A stretch of DNA of 64,000 bases from Faecalibacterium sp. UBA1819 (lineage in GTDB: Bacteria > Bacillota > Clostridia > Oscillospirales > Ruminococcaceae): the NCBI GenBank assembly GCA_002315015.1, contig DCEX01000029.1, positions 37,632-101,631 of the forward strand, written 5' to 3'. The notes beneath the pieces were generated by a model. It had not been told where the DNA came from. It saw only the letters and a program-made list of their open reading frames with translations, and ran no database searches. This document shows positions 9,764 through 17,479 of the stretch, in pieces (position 1 is the stretch's first letter; each line of letters opens with the position of its first letter). A program made the translations under genes and the position numbers.

Positions 9764-10285
9764 TTAAAAATAACCTTGCTGCTGGCGCTTCGTCATCGTC
9801 AGGCCGTATTGACGCGAGCGGTGGCTGTACGCATGGCAAATGGCCATCGCCAAGGCGTCTGCGGCATCGTCCGGCTTTGGAATTTCCGACATATTTAAAA
9901 GCCGCCTTGTCAAATCCTGCACTTGACGTTTGCTGGCTTTGCCATAGCCCGTCACGCTTTGTTTCACCTGCATAGGCGTGTACTCGAACACCTCCACGCC
10001 GAACTGATGCGCACAAAGCCGCAGCACGCCGCGCGCTTCGGACACAGCAAACGCCGTTGTTTTATTGTTCTGATAAAACAGCGTCTCCATTGCCAAAGCG
10101 TCCGGCTGAAGCGCTCCAAGCAAGCTGCGCATATCGTCATAAATTTCCGCAAGGCGTTCTTCAAACCGGGTGTGAGAGCGCGTTGTAATGGCACCGTACT
10201 GCACCGGCGTAAACATTCCTTTTTCAAAATCCAGCGCGCCGAACCCAACAATGGCATAACCTGGGTCGATGCCTAAAATACGCAT
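9764..10285 (-). CDS. ruvC: Crossover junction endodeoxyribonuclease RuvC
   Basis: 173 residues. RuvC is the metal-dependent resolvase that cuts Holliday junctions symmetrically. The RNase H-fold catalytic acids are visible: Asp in RILGIDPG (residue 7), Glu in AMETLFYQNN, and the acids in PDDAADALAMAICH. The open frame extends 25 codons upstream, but ATG 10285 is used because GGGAGGAAAAGT precedes it and the RILGIDPG start is universal. It is the first gene of ruvCAB, behind the promoter at 10370-10398. Confidence 0.97.
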   Translation of the reverse strand: MRILGIDPGYAIVGFGALDFEKGMFTPVQYGAITTRSHTRFEERLAEIYDDMRSLLGALQPDALAMETLFYQNNKTTAFAVSEARGVLRLCAHQFGVEVFEYTPMQVKQSVTGYGKASKRQVQDLTRRLLNMSEIPKPDDAADALAMAICHAYSHRSRQYGLTMTKRQQQGYF

Positions 10286-10369
10286 ACTTTTCCTCCCGGA
10301 GTCGTATATCTTTGGCAGGACGGGTTTCCCCGTCCTCTCGGCACTCTTAAAAGTGCGCATATCTATATT

Positions 10370-10398
10370 AGTATATCATAAAACAGCGCACGGAACAA
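10370..10398 (-). promoter_or_regulatory. Predicted sigma-70 promoter of ruvCAB
   Basis: On the minus strand a -35 TTGTTC (10393-10398) and a -10 TATACT (10370-10375) are separated by 17 bp, about 85 bp upstream of ruvC. The leader carries two small hairpins (10341-10356 and 10317-10336). Confidence 0.6.
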
Positions 10399-10464
10399 CC
10401 GCACGATCCCGCTGTTTTCGCGCAGACACACATTTTACAATCAACCGCGGAAAGGATGGAGAAT

Positions 10465-11853
10465 ATGCCCGCCACTTTTGATGAATGGGTTCGATTTTTA
10501 GATGCTTTTTTATGGGGTGCGCCCATGCTTTTGCTTTTGCTCGGCACTCATATTTTTCTTACCATCCGCACCGGGCTGATTCAAAGAAAAACCTTTTTGG
10601 GCATTCGCCTGTCGTTTGCCAAAGAGCCGGAGTCGAGCGGCGATATCAGCCAATTCGGTGCACTCACCACATCGCTCGCTTCTACACTGGGCACAGGCAA
10701 CATCATCGGTCTGGGTACCGCCGTCGCGCTGGGCGGGCCGGGCGCCGTATTCTGGTGCTGGGTGACCGGCGTTTTGGGCATTGCAACCAAGTATGCCGAG
10801 GCGCTTCTGGCCGTGAAATATCGCGTGCAGACGGCAGATGGCCGAACCCTCGGCGGCGCAATGTATGTGTTAGAGCGTGCTTTGGGCATGAAGCATCTGG
10901 CGCGGCTGTTCGCACTGTTCACAGCGCTTGCCACGCTGGGCATCGGCTGCGGCGTACAGGTGAATGCCATCTCTACCGTGATGGAGGAATCGTTCCACAT
11001 CGCACCGCTTTCCGTCGGCGTTCTCGTGTGTGCGCTGGCAGGGCTTGTCATCTTCGGCGGAGTGAAAAGCATTTCCACCGTTTGTGAACGCCTTGTGCCC
11101 TTCATGGGGTTATTGTTCCTTGCAGGAAATTTTTACCTTTTGTGGATGAACCGCGCCTATTTATGGGACGCGCTTTGCTGTATCGTTGCGTTGGCCTTTC
11201 AGCCGGGTGCGGCAGCGGGCGGGCTGGTCGGCAGCGGATTTCTCGCCGCCGCACGCGCAGGCACAGCACGCGGGCTGTTTTCCAACGAGTCAGGCATGGG
11301 CTCTGCGCCCATTGTAGCGGCGGCTGCACAAACACGAAACCCCGTGCGCCAGGCACTCGTGAGCGCAACGGGCACCTTTTGGGATACCGTGGTGCTGTGC
11401 CTTATCACCGGACTGGTCATTGTCAGCTCGCTCATGCGCATCCCGTCGCTGAACGCCTCGCAGCTGGCAGACGGCGGGCTGCTCACCACACTCGCTTTTG
11501 CGCAAATTCCCGTATTCGGCCCCATTATTTTGTCCGCAAGTATGGTGTTATTTGCCTTTTCCACTATTTTGGGCTGGTCGTATTACGGTGAACGCGGCGC
11601 AGAATACCTCTTGGGCAAACGCGCGCTCATTCCTTACCGCATTTTGTTTTGCGCGGTGCTGCTGATTGCCCCCACCATCGCGCTGGACACCGTTTGGGCA
11701 ATGGCCGACATCCTCAATGCTTTGATGGCTATTCCAAACCTCATTGCCGTTTTGCTTTTATCCGGCGTCGTTGCCGCCGACACGCGCTATTATCTGCGTC
11801 ATCTTGACGAAAGCGCACCAGCCCCCAGCCATACAACCCGCATTTCCCCGTAG
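10465..11853 (+). CDS. Alanine/glycine:cation symporter (AGCS family)
   Basis: 462 residues with about 10-11 hydrophobic helices. It imports alanine or glycine with sodium or protons. Family features include the N-terminal GTHIFLTIRTGLIQ, the conserved GTGNIIGLGTAVALGGPGAVFW region (about 70-90), the ATKYAEALLAVKYR helix and the NESGMGSAPIVAAAAQT motif near residue 275. The ATG at 10465 is preferred over 10456 because AAGGATGGAG would overlap the earlier codon. It is transcribed divergently from ruvC and ends before a strong terminator hairpin. Confidence 0.93.
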   Translation: MPATFDEWVRFLDAFLWGAPMLLLLLGTHIFLTIRTGLIQRKTFLGIRLSFAKEPESSGDISQFGALTTSLASTLGTGNIIGLGTAVALGGPGAVFWCWVTGVLGIATKYAEALLAVKYRVQTADGRTLGGAMYVLERALGMKHLARLFALFTALATLGIGCGVQVNAISTVMEESFHIAPLSVGVLVCALAGLVIFGGVKSISTVCERLVPFMGLLFLAGNFYLLWMNRAYLWDALCCIVALAFQPGAAAGGLVGSGFLAAARAGTARGLFSNESGMGSAPIVAAAAQTRNPVRQALVSATGTFWDTVVLCLITGLVIVSSLMRIPSLNASQLADGGLLTTLAFAQIPVFGPIILSASMVLFAFSTILGWSYYGERGAEYLLGKRALIPYRILFCAVLLIAPTIALDTVWAMADILNALMAIPNLIAVLLLSGVVAADTRYYLRHLDESAPAPSHTTRISP

Positions 11854-11925
11854 TGTTTGGCCTAAAATGTGTTTGGTATGCTTTTTGTTTGCCAATTGCC
11901 TTCTTTTTTCCTTTCCCTGTATAGC

Positions 11926-11968
11926 ACAGCCAGCCGGCAGACCTTGTCAAAGTCTGTCGGCTGGCTGT
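11926..11968. terminator. Bidirectional rho-independent terminator
   Basis: A 16-bp stem (CAGCCAGCCGGCAGAC paired with GTCTGTCGGCTGGCTG, one G-T pair) with an 8-9 base loop lies between the convergent symporter and HD-domain genes. Confidence 0.8.
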
Positions 11969-12005
11969 TGTATTGATATTGAAAAGAAGGCTTTTAAAAA
12001 AACGA

Positions 12006-12521
12006 TTAAACCGATTGCGCAGCGGGCCGCAGCACCAAAACAGGGCGGCGGAAGGTTTCCATCAGGCTGCAATACTTGTCAAACATCGTCACAGAGTAAG
12101 CTTCCTTTGTTTTGGGCGGCGTCAGTGTCAGCGGGAACATATGACGCAAAATCACATCGCGTTCCACGTCTGTCAGCTCAAACAAGCGCTCGGCATTTTC
12201 CAGCGCCTTGCGCGGATGCTCAAACCCATGCAGACGCTCGCCGGGCTTGCGTTCATAGTCGTGCCAATCGTACAAAAACAAATCGTGCAGAAGGCCGCCG
12301 CGCGCTGCCGCAACCGCGTTCCACCCCTGCTGCTTGCAATAGCGGAAGGCAAGGTACGACACATTGATGCTGTGGCGCAAACAAGTTGTGCCGCCGTGCT
12401 GCGTATATTGTTCCATGCTGCGCACTTCTTCGCTGGCCAGCAAATCCGCCACAGCCGCAATATATTCTTCATCTGCCGGAAGGGAGATGCCGTGTACCAG
12501 CGTTTCCGAAAACTCCATCAT
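12006..12521 (-). CDS. HD-domain phosphohydrolase
   Basis: 171 residues. The metal-binding pattern of HD hydrolases is present: His in CLRHSINVSYLA, the HD pair in GGLLHDLFLYD, and a late Asp in VTMFDKYCSLME. Substrate (nucleotide or phosphodiester) cannot be read from the sequence. The start is placed at ATG 12521, which overlaps the stop of the upstream CmpB-like gene (ATGA) and follows AGGAGGA. The open frame extends ten codons earlier, but that would remove the ribosome binding site. Coupled translation suggests the two products act together. Confidence 0.85.
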   Translation of the reverse strand: MMEFSETLVHGISLPADEEYIAAVADLLASEEVRSMEQYTQHGGTTCLRHSINVSYLAFRYCKQQGWNAVAAARGGLLHDLFLYDWHDYERKPGERLHGFEHPRKALENAERLFELTDVERDVILRHMFPLTLTPPKTKEAYSVTMFDKYCSLMETFRRPVLVLRPAAQSV

Positions 12522-13108
12522 TTCACAAAATCCTCCTTCGCTGCAAAACACTCTGCGTTTTCTTGGCTGCTGGCCAGCGACCGCCGCATACAGGAAATAA
12601 AATCCAGCGTATAAACGGTAAGCAGCGTAACCGCCAGCAGCATCCCCGCTGTTCGGGGCATCGCAAGTGAAATGCCCATCACCAGTTTATGCATAAACGC
12701 GAACAAAAACACCGCAATGACACCCCAGCCAAGGGTGCTTTCCAAGCACAGAATGCCTTTGTAATTAAAAGGTTTGTTGGTGTAGTCCCACCAAAAGGTG
12801 CCGAACAAACGAAGCATGAGCCGCGCGGTTAAATATTCAAACGCAGTGGCGCTCACCGCACCCGCAATATATAACAAAAGATAATTGTACGAAAATGGCT
12901 TTAAAATCAGGTAGCCCAGCATTGCGCCGAACCCGTAAATAATACAGAACGGCACACGCGCAAAGCCTCGGTTTTCCCAAAAGCCTTTTTCCCTGCGAAT
13001 GACGATGCACTCCATAACCCAGCCCATAAAGCTGTAAATGAAAAAAGCGTTCACAAGCACATACGGCTCAACAGGGGAACTGTAAAACATTGCTGTGAGG
13101 TATTCCAT
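12518..13108 (-). CDS. CmpB-type putative ABC transporter permease (PF06541-like)
   Basis: 196 residues with five hydrophobic segments. The conserved features of the family annotated as putative ABC transporter permease (ABC_trans_CmpB) are visible: FIYSFMGWVMECI near residue 25, RGFARVPFCIIYGFGA, FEYLTARLMLRLFGTFWWDYTNKPFNYKGILCLESTLGWG. No ATPase is nearby, and the transport role is only an annotation tradition. The ATG at 13108 follows AAAAGGAGA. It is translationally coupled to the HD gene. Confidence 0.8.
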   Translation of the reverse strand: MEYLTAMFYSSPVEPYVLVNAFFIYSFMGWVMECIVIRREKGFWENRGFARVPFCIIYGFGAMLGYLILKPFSYNYLLLYIAGAVSATAFEYLTARLMLRLFGTFWWDYTNKPFNYKGILCLESTLGWGVIAVFLFAFMHKLVMGISLAMPRTAGMLLAVTLLTVYTLDFISCMRRSLASSQENAECFAAKEDFVK

Positions 13109-13204
13109 GTCATTCTCCTTTTCTATTTGGGCGTTTTGTATCCTGCCGTACAAAACACGCCCTTATCATATCATAAGCCCTTTGGTTTTTCAATCCCTTT
13201 GCTG

Positions 13205-13232
13205 TTGACAGGGCATTTTTCTGCGTTATAAT
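13205..13232 (+). promoter_or_regulatory. Predicted sigma-70 promoter of the Mrp ATPase gene
   Basis: Consensus TTGACA (13205-13210) and TATAAT (13227-13232) with a 16-bp spacer, about 90 bp before the ATG at 13322. Confidence 0.75.
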
Positions 13233-13321
13233 GGTAGCGGTAGCCCTAAATTTTATTTTTTCACCGGCTTGCCCAATGGTTGTCATCATTTCAACCGCGA
13301 ATGTTGTTAGGAGTGTCTAAT

Positions 13322-14161
13322 ATGAGCGAATGTACCCATAACTGCGAAACCTGCGGTCAAAGCTGTTCGTCACGCCAAGGCGGCGCGCCGGATTTCCGCG
13401 CACAACCGCACGAGAAAAGCAAAATTAAAAAAGTGATCGGCGTTGTTTCCGGCAAGGGCGGCGTGGGCAAAAGCATGACCAGCGGTTTGCTGGCTGTTCT
13501 GTTGAACCGCCGCGGCCGCCGCACCGCCGTGCTGGACGCCGACATCACCGGCCCGTCCATTCCCCGCCTGTTCGGCCTGCACGAAAAAGCACGCGCCAAC
13601 GAAAGCGGCATTTATCCGGCTGTCACCGAAACCGGCATTCAAGTGATGAGCACCAACCTGCTTTTGGAAAACGAAAATGACCCCGTCGTATGGCGCGGCC
13701 CCGTCATCGCCGGCGCGGTGAAACAGTTCTGGCAGGAAGTCATCTGGGATGACGTCGACTTTATGTTCGTCGATATGCCTCCGGGCACCGGCGATGTTCC
13801 TTTGACGGTGTTCCAGTCGCTTCCCGTTGACGGCATCGTCGTTGTCACCAGCCCCCAAGAATTGGTGGGCATGATTGTGGAAAAAGCCGTCAAAATGGCT
13901 CAGATGATGCACATTCCCGTGCTGGGTGTTGTGGAAAACATGAGCTATCTGCCCTGCCCGGACTGCGGCAAAAAAATCCACCTGTTCGGAGAAAGCCACA
14001 TCGCTTCCATCGCCGAGCAGTATCACATTCCCGTGCTGGCTCAATGCCCGGTTGATCCGGCGCTGGCTCAGCTGGCCGACACCGGCAAGCTGGAACAGGC
14101 ACAGACCGATTGCCTGGACGGTGCAGCCGAGGTAATTGACGCCATGCTGTCCTCTCGTTAA
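13322..14161 (+). CDS. Mrp/NBP35 family Fe-S cluster carrier ATPase
   Basis: 279 residues. A P-loop ATPase that carries and delivers iron-sulfur clusters. The N terminus has a cysteine-rich CxxxCxxC-like element (CTHNCETCGQSC, residues 4-15), as in NBP35-type members; the deviant Walker A is SGKGGVGKSMTS (about 44-55), followed by LDADITGPSIP, and the bridging CPDCGK is at about residue 215. MSECTH at ATG 13322 follows TTAGGAG; a TTG 14 codons earlier is unlikely. It is monocistronic, between its own promoter and a terminator. Confidence 0.95.
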   Translation: MSECTHNCETCGQSCSSRQGGAPDFRAQPHEKSKIKKVIGVVSGKGGVGKSMTSGLLAVLLNRRGRRTAVLDADITGPSIPRLFGLHEKARANESGIYPAVTETGIQVMSTNLLLENENDPVVWRGPVIAGAVKQFWQEVIWDDVDFMFVDMPPGTGDVPLTVFQSLPVDGIVVVTSPQELVGMIVEKAVKMAQMMHIPVLGVVENMSYLPCPDCGKKIHLFGESHIASIAEQYHIPVLAQCPVDPALAQLADTGKLEQAQTDCLDGAAEVIDAMLSSR

Positions 14162-14227
14162 TATAGACGAAGCAAGCGGGCGTTTGATTTCAACTTTTCA
14201 CGAAAAGTTGTTCCATTTTTGCTATGA

Positions 14228-14273
14228 AAATAGGGTGCGGTCAACCGGCAAGGTTCACCGCACCCTATTTTTT
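14228..14273. terminator. Bidirectional rho-independent terminator
   Basis: The arm AAATAGGGTGCGGT pairs with ACCGCACCCTATTT around a 13-base loop and is followed by T-rich sequence. It separates the convergent Mrp and lrgB genes. A shorter AACTTTT/AAAAGTT hairpin lies just before it (about 14192-14210). Confidence 0.85.
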
Positions 14274-14297
14274 ATTTCTGTTATCAAAGAGGAAGCC

Positions 14298-14990
14298 TTA
14301 CAGCAGCCCCGCAAACGCAAAGGACACCACTACCGTCATCAAGCCGCATACCGCAATGGCAAGGCCGCTCATTGCACCCTCTACTTCGCCCATCTCCATG
14401 GCCTTAGCCGTTCCAATCGCGTGCGCCGAGGTTCCCAGCGCCAATCCTTTGGCCACCGGTTCTTCCAAACGAGCCGCTTTGCAAACCAGCTCTGCAATGA
14501 TGTTGCCAAAAATGCCCGTTACAATAATCACGGCAACCGTAATGGTTACAGCGCCGCCCATTTCTTCGGACAATCCCATGCCGATGGCCGTTGTAATGGA
14601 TTTCGGCAGCAGCGTCACATATTGGCTGTGGGAAAGCCCGAACAAAGCCGAAAGGACCAAAACACTCAGCACACTGGCCAGTGTTCCGGCGCCGATGCCG
14701 AGAAGCACAGCTTTCCAATGACGCTTGAGCAATTCGAGCTGACGATACAGCGGCACCGCCAAGCACACCGTCGCAGGGGTTAACAGGTAGCTTAAATACT
14801 GTGCCCCTTCGGCATATACTTCATATTTCACATGCAGAAAAGGAAGCGCCAGCATGACGAGACAAACCGAAATGAGCAGCGGATTTAAAATGGAAAAGCC
14901 AAGCTTTTTCTTGAGTGTCGCGCCCACCTCGTAGGCGGCCAAGCTGATAAATACGCCAAAAAAGGCAGACTGTGTAAGCCAATCGTTCAT
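14298..14990 (-). CDS. lrgB: LrgB-family membrane protein
   Basis: 230 residues, about seven hydrophobic helices. LrgB/CidB proteins modulate autolysis and overflow metabolite export together with LrgA/CidA. The conserved LLPKSITTAIGMGLSEEMGG segment is at about 128-147 and GTSAHAIGTAKAMEMGE follows near 190. The open frame continues 41 codons upstream into lrgA, but the ATG at 14990 overlaps the lrgA stop (ATGA), marking translational coupling. Confidence 0.9.
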   Translation of the reverse strand: MNDWLTQSAFFGVFISLAAYEVGATLKKKLGFSILNPLLISVCLVMLALPFLHVKYEVYAEGAQYLSYLLTPATVCLAVPLYRQLELLKRHWKAVLLGIGAGTLASVLSVLVLSALFGLSHSQYVTLLPKSITTAIGMGLSEEMGGAVTITVAVIIVTGIFGNIIAELVCKAARLEEPVAKGLALGTSAHAIGTAKAMEMGEVEGAMSGLAIAVCGLMTVVVSFAFAGLL

Positions 14991-15343
14991 TTGTCTTTGC
15001 CCCCCCGCCGAATGATTCTTTGTGCTACGCGCCCCGTCACCGCCATTACAAAAGGCGTTGTCAAGAGTGTAATTACCACCACGGGAAGCAGTACAGGCCG
15101 AAGCTCGCCCCAAGATTCCGTCAAACCCACAGCGGCGGGAATGAACATGACCGGCATGGCCTCAATTAAAAAGGTGGCCGCCGACTCCACCTGCTCCAAA
15201 CGAATGACACCCGTTTTGAGCGCCAACAGCATCAAACACAAGCCGTAGATGCTGGCCGGAATGGGAAGCCCCAGCGCCATTTTCAAAAGTTCACCCAAAA
15301 ACGTAATAAATAAAATGATGCCGAATTGCTTTACATACTTCAT
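14987..15343 (-). CDS. lrgA: LrgA/CidA-family holin-like protein
   Basis: 118 residues with four hydrophobic helices and a basic tail (RIIRRGGKDK). The family fingerprint is present: GELLKMALGLPIPASIYGLCLMLLAL followed by PVMFIPAAVGL. It is the first gene of lrgAB. The ATG at 15343 follows a purine-rich stretch (GGCGAAAAC) that is only a weak ribosome binding site; an in-frame start 16 codons earlier is possible but lacks homology. Confidence 0.9.
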   Translation of the reverse strand: MKYVKQFGIILFITFLGELLKMALGLPIPASIYGLCLMLLALKTGVIRLEQVESAATFLIEAMPVMFIPAAVGLTESWGELRPVLLPVVVITLLTTPFVMAVTGRVAQRIIRRGGKDK

Positions 15344-15433
15344 GTTTTCGCCTGCCTGCCAAGGGTCTGAGTGTAAAGCCGGAGATTTCATTCTTCTTTA
15401 CTTTACCAGTGTGCCCCAAAAAGTTTTGTTAAC

Positions 15434-15461
15434 ATTATACTCCTGTGCCCCGCAGATGCAA
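15434..15461 (-). promoter_or_regulatory. Predicted sigma-70 promoter of lrgAB
   Basis: Minus-strand TTGCAT (15456-15461) and TATAAT (15434-15439) separated by 16 bp, about 90 bp before lrgA. Confidence 0.65.
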
Positions 15462-15570
15462 AGCAGAAGATTTTTCACTTTTTTGTCGTTTTTTCAGCCA
15501 TAGCGCACAAAGCGTTTTTTGTGCAGCTTGCGTTTCCTTGCGAAAAAAATCAACATCCGCAAAAAAGTGA

Positions 15571-15599
15571 TTGACAACCTCCCGGTTTTCTGGTATAGT
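15571..15599 (+). promoter_or_regulatory. Predicted sigma-70 promoter of tRNA-Leu
   Basis: TTGACA (15571-15576), 17-bp spacer, TATAGT (15594-15599), ending 31 bp before the mature tRNA. Confidence 0.75.
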
Positions 15600-15630
15600 A
15601 TTATTCGCAGCGAAAAACTGCACTCCATAT

Positions 15631-15714
15631 GCGGAAGTGCTGGAATCGGCAGACAGGCACGTTTGAGGTGCGTGTGTCTATGACGTGTGGGTTCAAGTCC
15701 CATCTTCCGCACCA
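15631..15714 (+). tRNA. tRNA-Leu (GAG anticodon)
   Basis: An 84-nt class II tRNA with encoded CCA. The acceptor stem GCGGAAG pairs with CTTCCGC. The anticodon stem CACGT/GCGTG encloses the loop TTGAGGT with anticodon GAG. A long variable arm with a GTC/GAC stem follows, and the T arm is GTGGG-TTCAAGT-CCCAT. It has its own promoter and terminator. Confidence 0.97.
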
Positions 15715-15715
15715 A

Positions 15716-15745
15716 ACCCGAAGCTTTCACAGCTTCGGGTTTTTC
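15716..15745 (+). terminator. Rho-independent terminator of tRNA-Leu
   Basis: ACCCGAAGCT pairs with AGCTTCGGGT around a TTCAC loop, followed by five T residues. Confidence 0.9.
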
Positions 15746-15810
15746 TGTTGTAATAAACCTTCTTTGTGCTTCTCCCCCTTAATTTTTCAATTGAAAGGAT
15801 GAAAAGCGCC

Positions 15811-16182
15811 ATGGATATTGTTGCGTATTGGAAAGCGGCACTGTCGCAAAACGCTGATGAAATGAAGGCTTTTTTCCACGAAGACGCCTGCGTTAACTGG
15901 CATAACACAAACGAACATTTCACTTGTGATGAATTTATTCGAGCCAACTGCGAGTATCCGGGAAGCTGGGATGGAGAAATTGAGCGCATTGAAACGCTGC
16001 ACGACCTGATTATCACAGCGGTACACGTTTATTCGCGCGAGGGAGATATCTCGTGCCATGTCACTTCCTTTATCAAAATTAAGTCCGGAAAAATCGTTTC
16101 TATCGACGAATATTGGGGCGATGACGCGCCCGCTCCGCAGTGGCGTATTGATATGCATGTTGGTACTCCAATTCACCAATAA
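15811..16182 (+). CDS. NTF2-like (SnoaL-fold) protein
   Basis: 123 residues. The cone-shaped NTF2/SnoaL fold is suggested by MDIVAYWKAALSQNADEMKAFFHEDACVNWHNTNEHFT, then a conserved ANCEYPGSWDGEIERIE and a C-terminal beta strand pair ending in EYWGDDAPAPQWR. Members include small hydrolases, isomerases and ligand binders; no activity is assignable. The start at 15811 follows GAAAGGATG at about 12 bases; ATG 15799 four codons earlier is an alternative. It is followed immediately by a bidirectional terminator. Confidence 0.8.
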   Translation: MDIVAYWKAALSQNADEMKAFFHEDACVNWHNTNEHFTCDEFIRANCEYPGSWDGEIERIETLHDLIITAVHVYSREGDISCHVTSFIKIKSGKIVSIDEYWGDDAPAPQWRIDMHVGTPIHQ

Positions 16183-16200
16183 AATCACTTGTACGCAAAA

Positions 16201-16236
16201 GCACCCTCGAACCAAAGCGGCGTTCGAGGGTGCTTT
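16201..16236. terminator. Bidirectional rho-independent terminator
   Basis: GCACCCTCGAA pairs with TTCGAGGGTGC across a 12-base loop, followed by TTTC. It lies between the convergent NTF2-like gene and the 212-residue gene. Confidence 0.85.
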
Positions 16237-16270
16237 CTTCATCCTGTTTTTGTTTTGCCGATGCGTTTTT

Positions 16271-16909
16271 TCAGGCTTCTTCCTGTGCCGGTTCTTCGGC
16301 TTGGCCGTAACCGTCCAAAGAACCTTTTTCCACCCAGTAGTCAAAGCGCTTCATCGTTTCGGTATAAGTATCTTGGCACACCTGCGGCAAGCTGTCCAAG
16401 TCGCCCACAGCCGCAAAGCCTTTTTGCACGGCATCGCGCAGCAATTCTGCCTTTTCAGGGTCGCCGCCGGAGAGTGCTACCGCCATATCCATCAAGCGTG
16501 TTGCCACAGCGTCCACGCCCCACATACCGCCGTCAGAAATAGCCGCCTGTGCCTCTTCGGGTGTTTTTCCGATGCCCAGCTGTTCGGCCAGCTTGGCGTA
16601 ATCTACCGAACCATCCGCCAAACGAGCAATTTTATCCTGCCCGCCGAGCATGGTCTTGGCCAGTTCTACCATGCTTTGGTGCATTTGATTTTTCAGCTCC
16701 TGCACTTGGTCTTCCGTCAGCTTCTTCGGCGGCTGATACGTCACCGATTCGCTTTTCGAAGAACGCACAAAGCCATCCTGTACACGATTGCTTGTATCCT
16801 GCTCTTTTTCGGCTTCCTGTGCCGTCTGCACATTCTGCGCAGGGAGTGTTTGTGCCGTCTGCTGTGCAGTCAGCGCTGCCGAATATGTGTTTTGACGTTC
16901 AATTCTCAT
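16271..16909 (-). CDS. Uncharacterised protein, DUF5610-like C-terminal region
   Basis: 212 residues, soluble. The first ~55 residues are Gln/Thr/Ala-rich and probably disordered. The C-terminal half has a pattern I associate loosely with DUF5610 (ALSGGDPEKAELLRDAVQKGF... LPQVCQDTYTETMKRFDYW). No catalytic residues can be named. ATG 16909 (MRIERQNTYS) follows GGAGGCAGCAG; the frame extends 15 codons earlier into the ybjQ end. It is 25 bp downstream of ybjQ, so probably the second gene of a two-gene unit. Confidence 0.65.
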   Translation of the reverse strand: MRIERQNTYSAALTAQQTAQTLPAQNVQTAQEAEKEQDTSNRVQDGFVRSSKSESVTYQPPKKLTEDQVQELKNQMHQSMVELAKTMLGGQDKIARLADGSVDYAKLAEQLGIGKTPEEAQAAISDGGMWGVDAVATRLMDMAVALSGGDPEKAELLRDAVQKGFAAVGDLDSLPQVCQDTYTETMKRFDYWVEKGSLDGYGQAEEPAQEEA

Positions 16910-16934
16910 GGGTCTGCTGCCTCCTTTACTGGCT

Positions 16935-17261
16935 TCAAATCTTCTCCACAACAACGGCTGTTCCCGACACGTTCACCATTACCATTCCGTTGTTGCTTCC
17001 GAGCATTTCATAATCCATATCCACACCGACCACGGCGTTCGCACCAAGCTGCCGTGCCCGCGCTTCCATTTCCGCGAGTGCCGTACTGCGGGCGTTGAGC
17101 AGCTCTTCTTCATATTCTCCGCTTCGCCCGCCGAATAAATTTGTCAGCCCTGCGCCGAAATCTTTGAGCAAATTGATGCCCGCGATTACCTCGCCGAACA
17201 CTACGCCTTTATACTCTTGAATGCGGTAACCTTCCAAAGAAGGAGTGGTTGATACAATCAT
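16935..17261 (-). CDS. YbjQ family (heavy-metal-binding fold) protein
   Basis: 108 residues, the typical length of YbjQ/UPF0145. The start [26 protein letters not shown] and the later [18 protein letters not shown] and [13 protein letters not shown] are the family hallmarks. Members form pentamers; the metal-binding label is historical. It has its own promoter (17315-17343) and leads the gene pair with the downstream uncharacterised gene. GGAGCG precedes the ATG. Confidence 0.92.
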   Translation of the reverse strand: MIVSTTPSLEGYRIQEYKGVVFGEVIAGINLLKDFGAGLTNLFGGRSGEYEEELLNARSTALAEMEARARQLGANAVVGVDMDYEMLGSNNGMVMVNVSGTAVVVEKI

Positions 17262-17314
17262 TTCGTCACGCTCCTTTTTTCGCCCGTTTTTTTTTGCTGT
17301 GTTTCTCTGTGTTC

Positions 17315-17343
17315 ATCATATCATAAAACAATTGGAAACTCAA
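17315..17343 (-). promoter_or_regulatory. Predicted sigma-70 promoter of ybjQ
   Basis: Minus-strand TTGAGT (17338-17343), 17-bp spacer, TATGAT (17315-17320), about 50 bp upstream of the ATG. Confidence 0.6.
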
Positions 17344-17444
17344 GAAAATCAGCGGTTTTTCCCCGCCTTTCGTCAAAATGAGCGCGGGGTATTTTCTATG
17401 CGTGAAGTTTTGTGACGAAACGTGTAAAAAATGTGCAATATTTC

Positions 17445-17473
17445 TTGACACCGCGTATTTTGTAGACTATAAT
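17445..17473 (+). promoter_or_regulatory. Perfect-consensus sigma-70 promoter of a noncoding RNA
   Basis: TTGACA (17445-17450), exactly 17 bp, TATAAT (17468-17473). It is the best promoter seen in the window. Transcription would begin near 17480, with no credible open reading frame downstream until speD at 18110. Confidence 0.85.
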
Positions 17474-17479
17474 GAACTT

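Noticed and set aside
15494..15730. Minus-strand frame (about 78 codons) across tRNA-Leu
   Set aside because: It is an artefact of reading the tRNA backwards; no ribosome binding site or homology.
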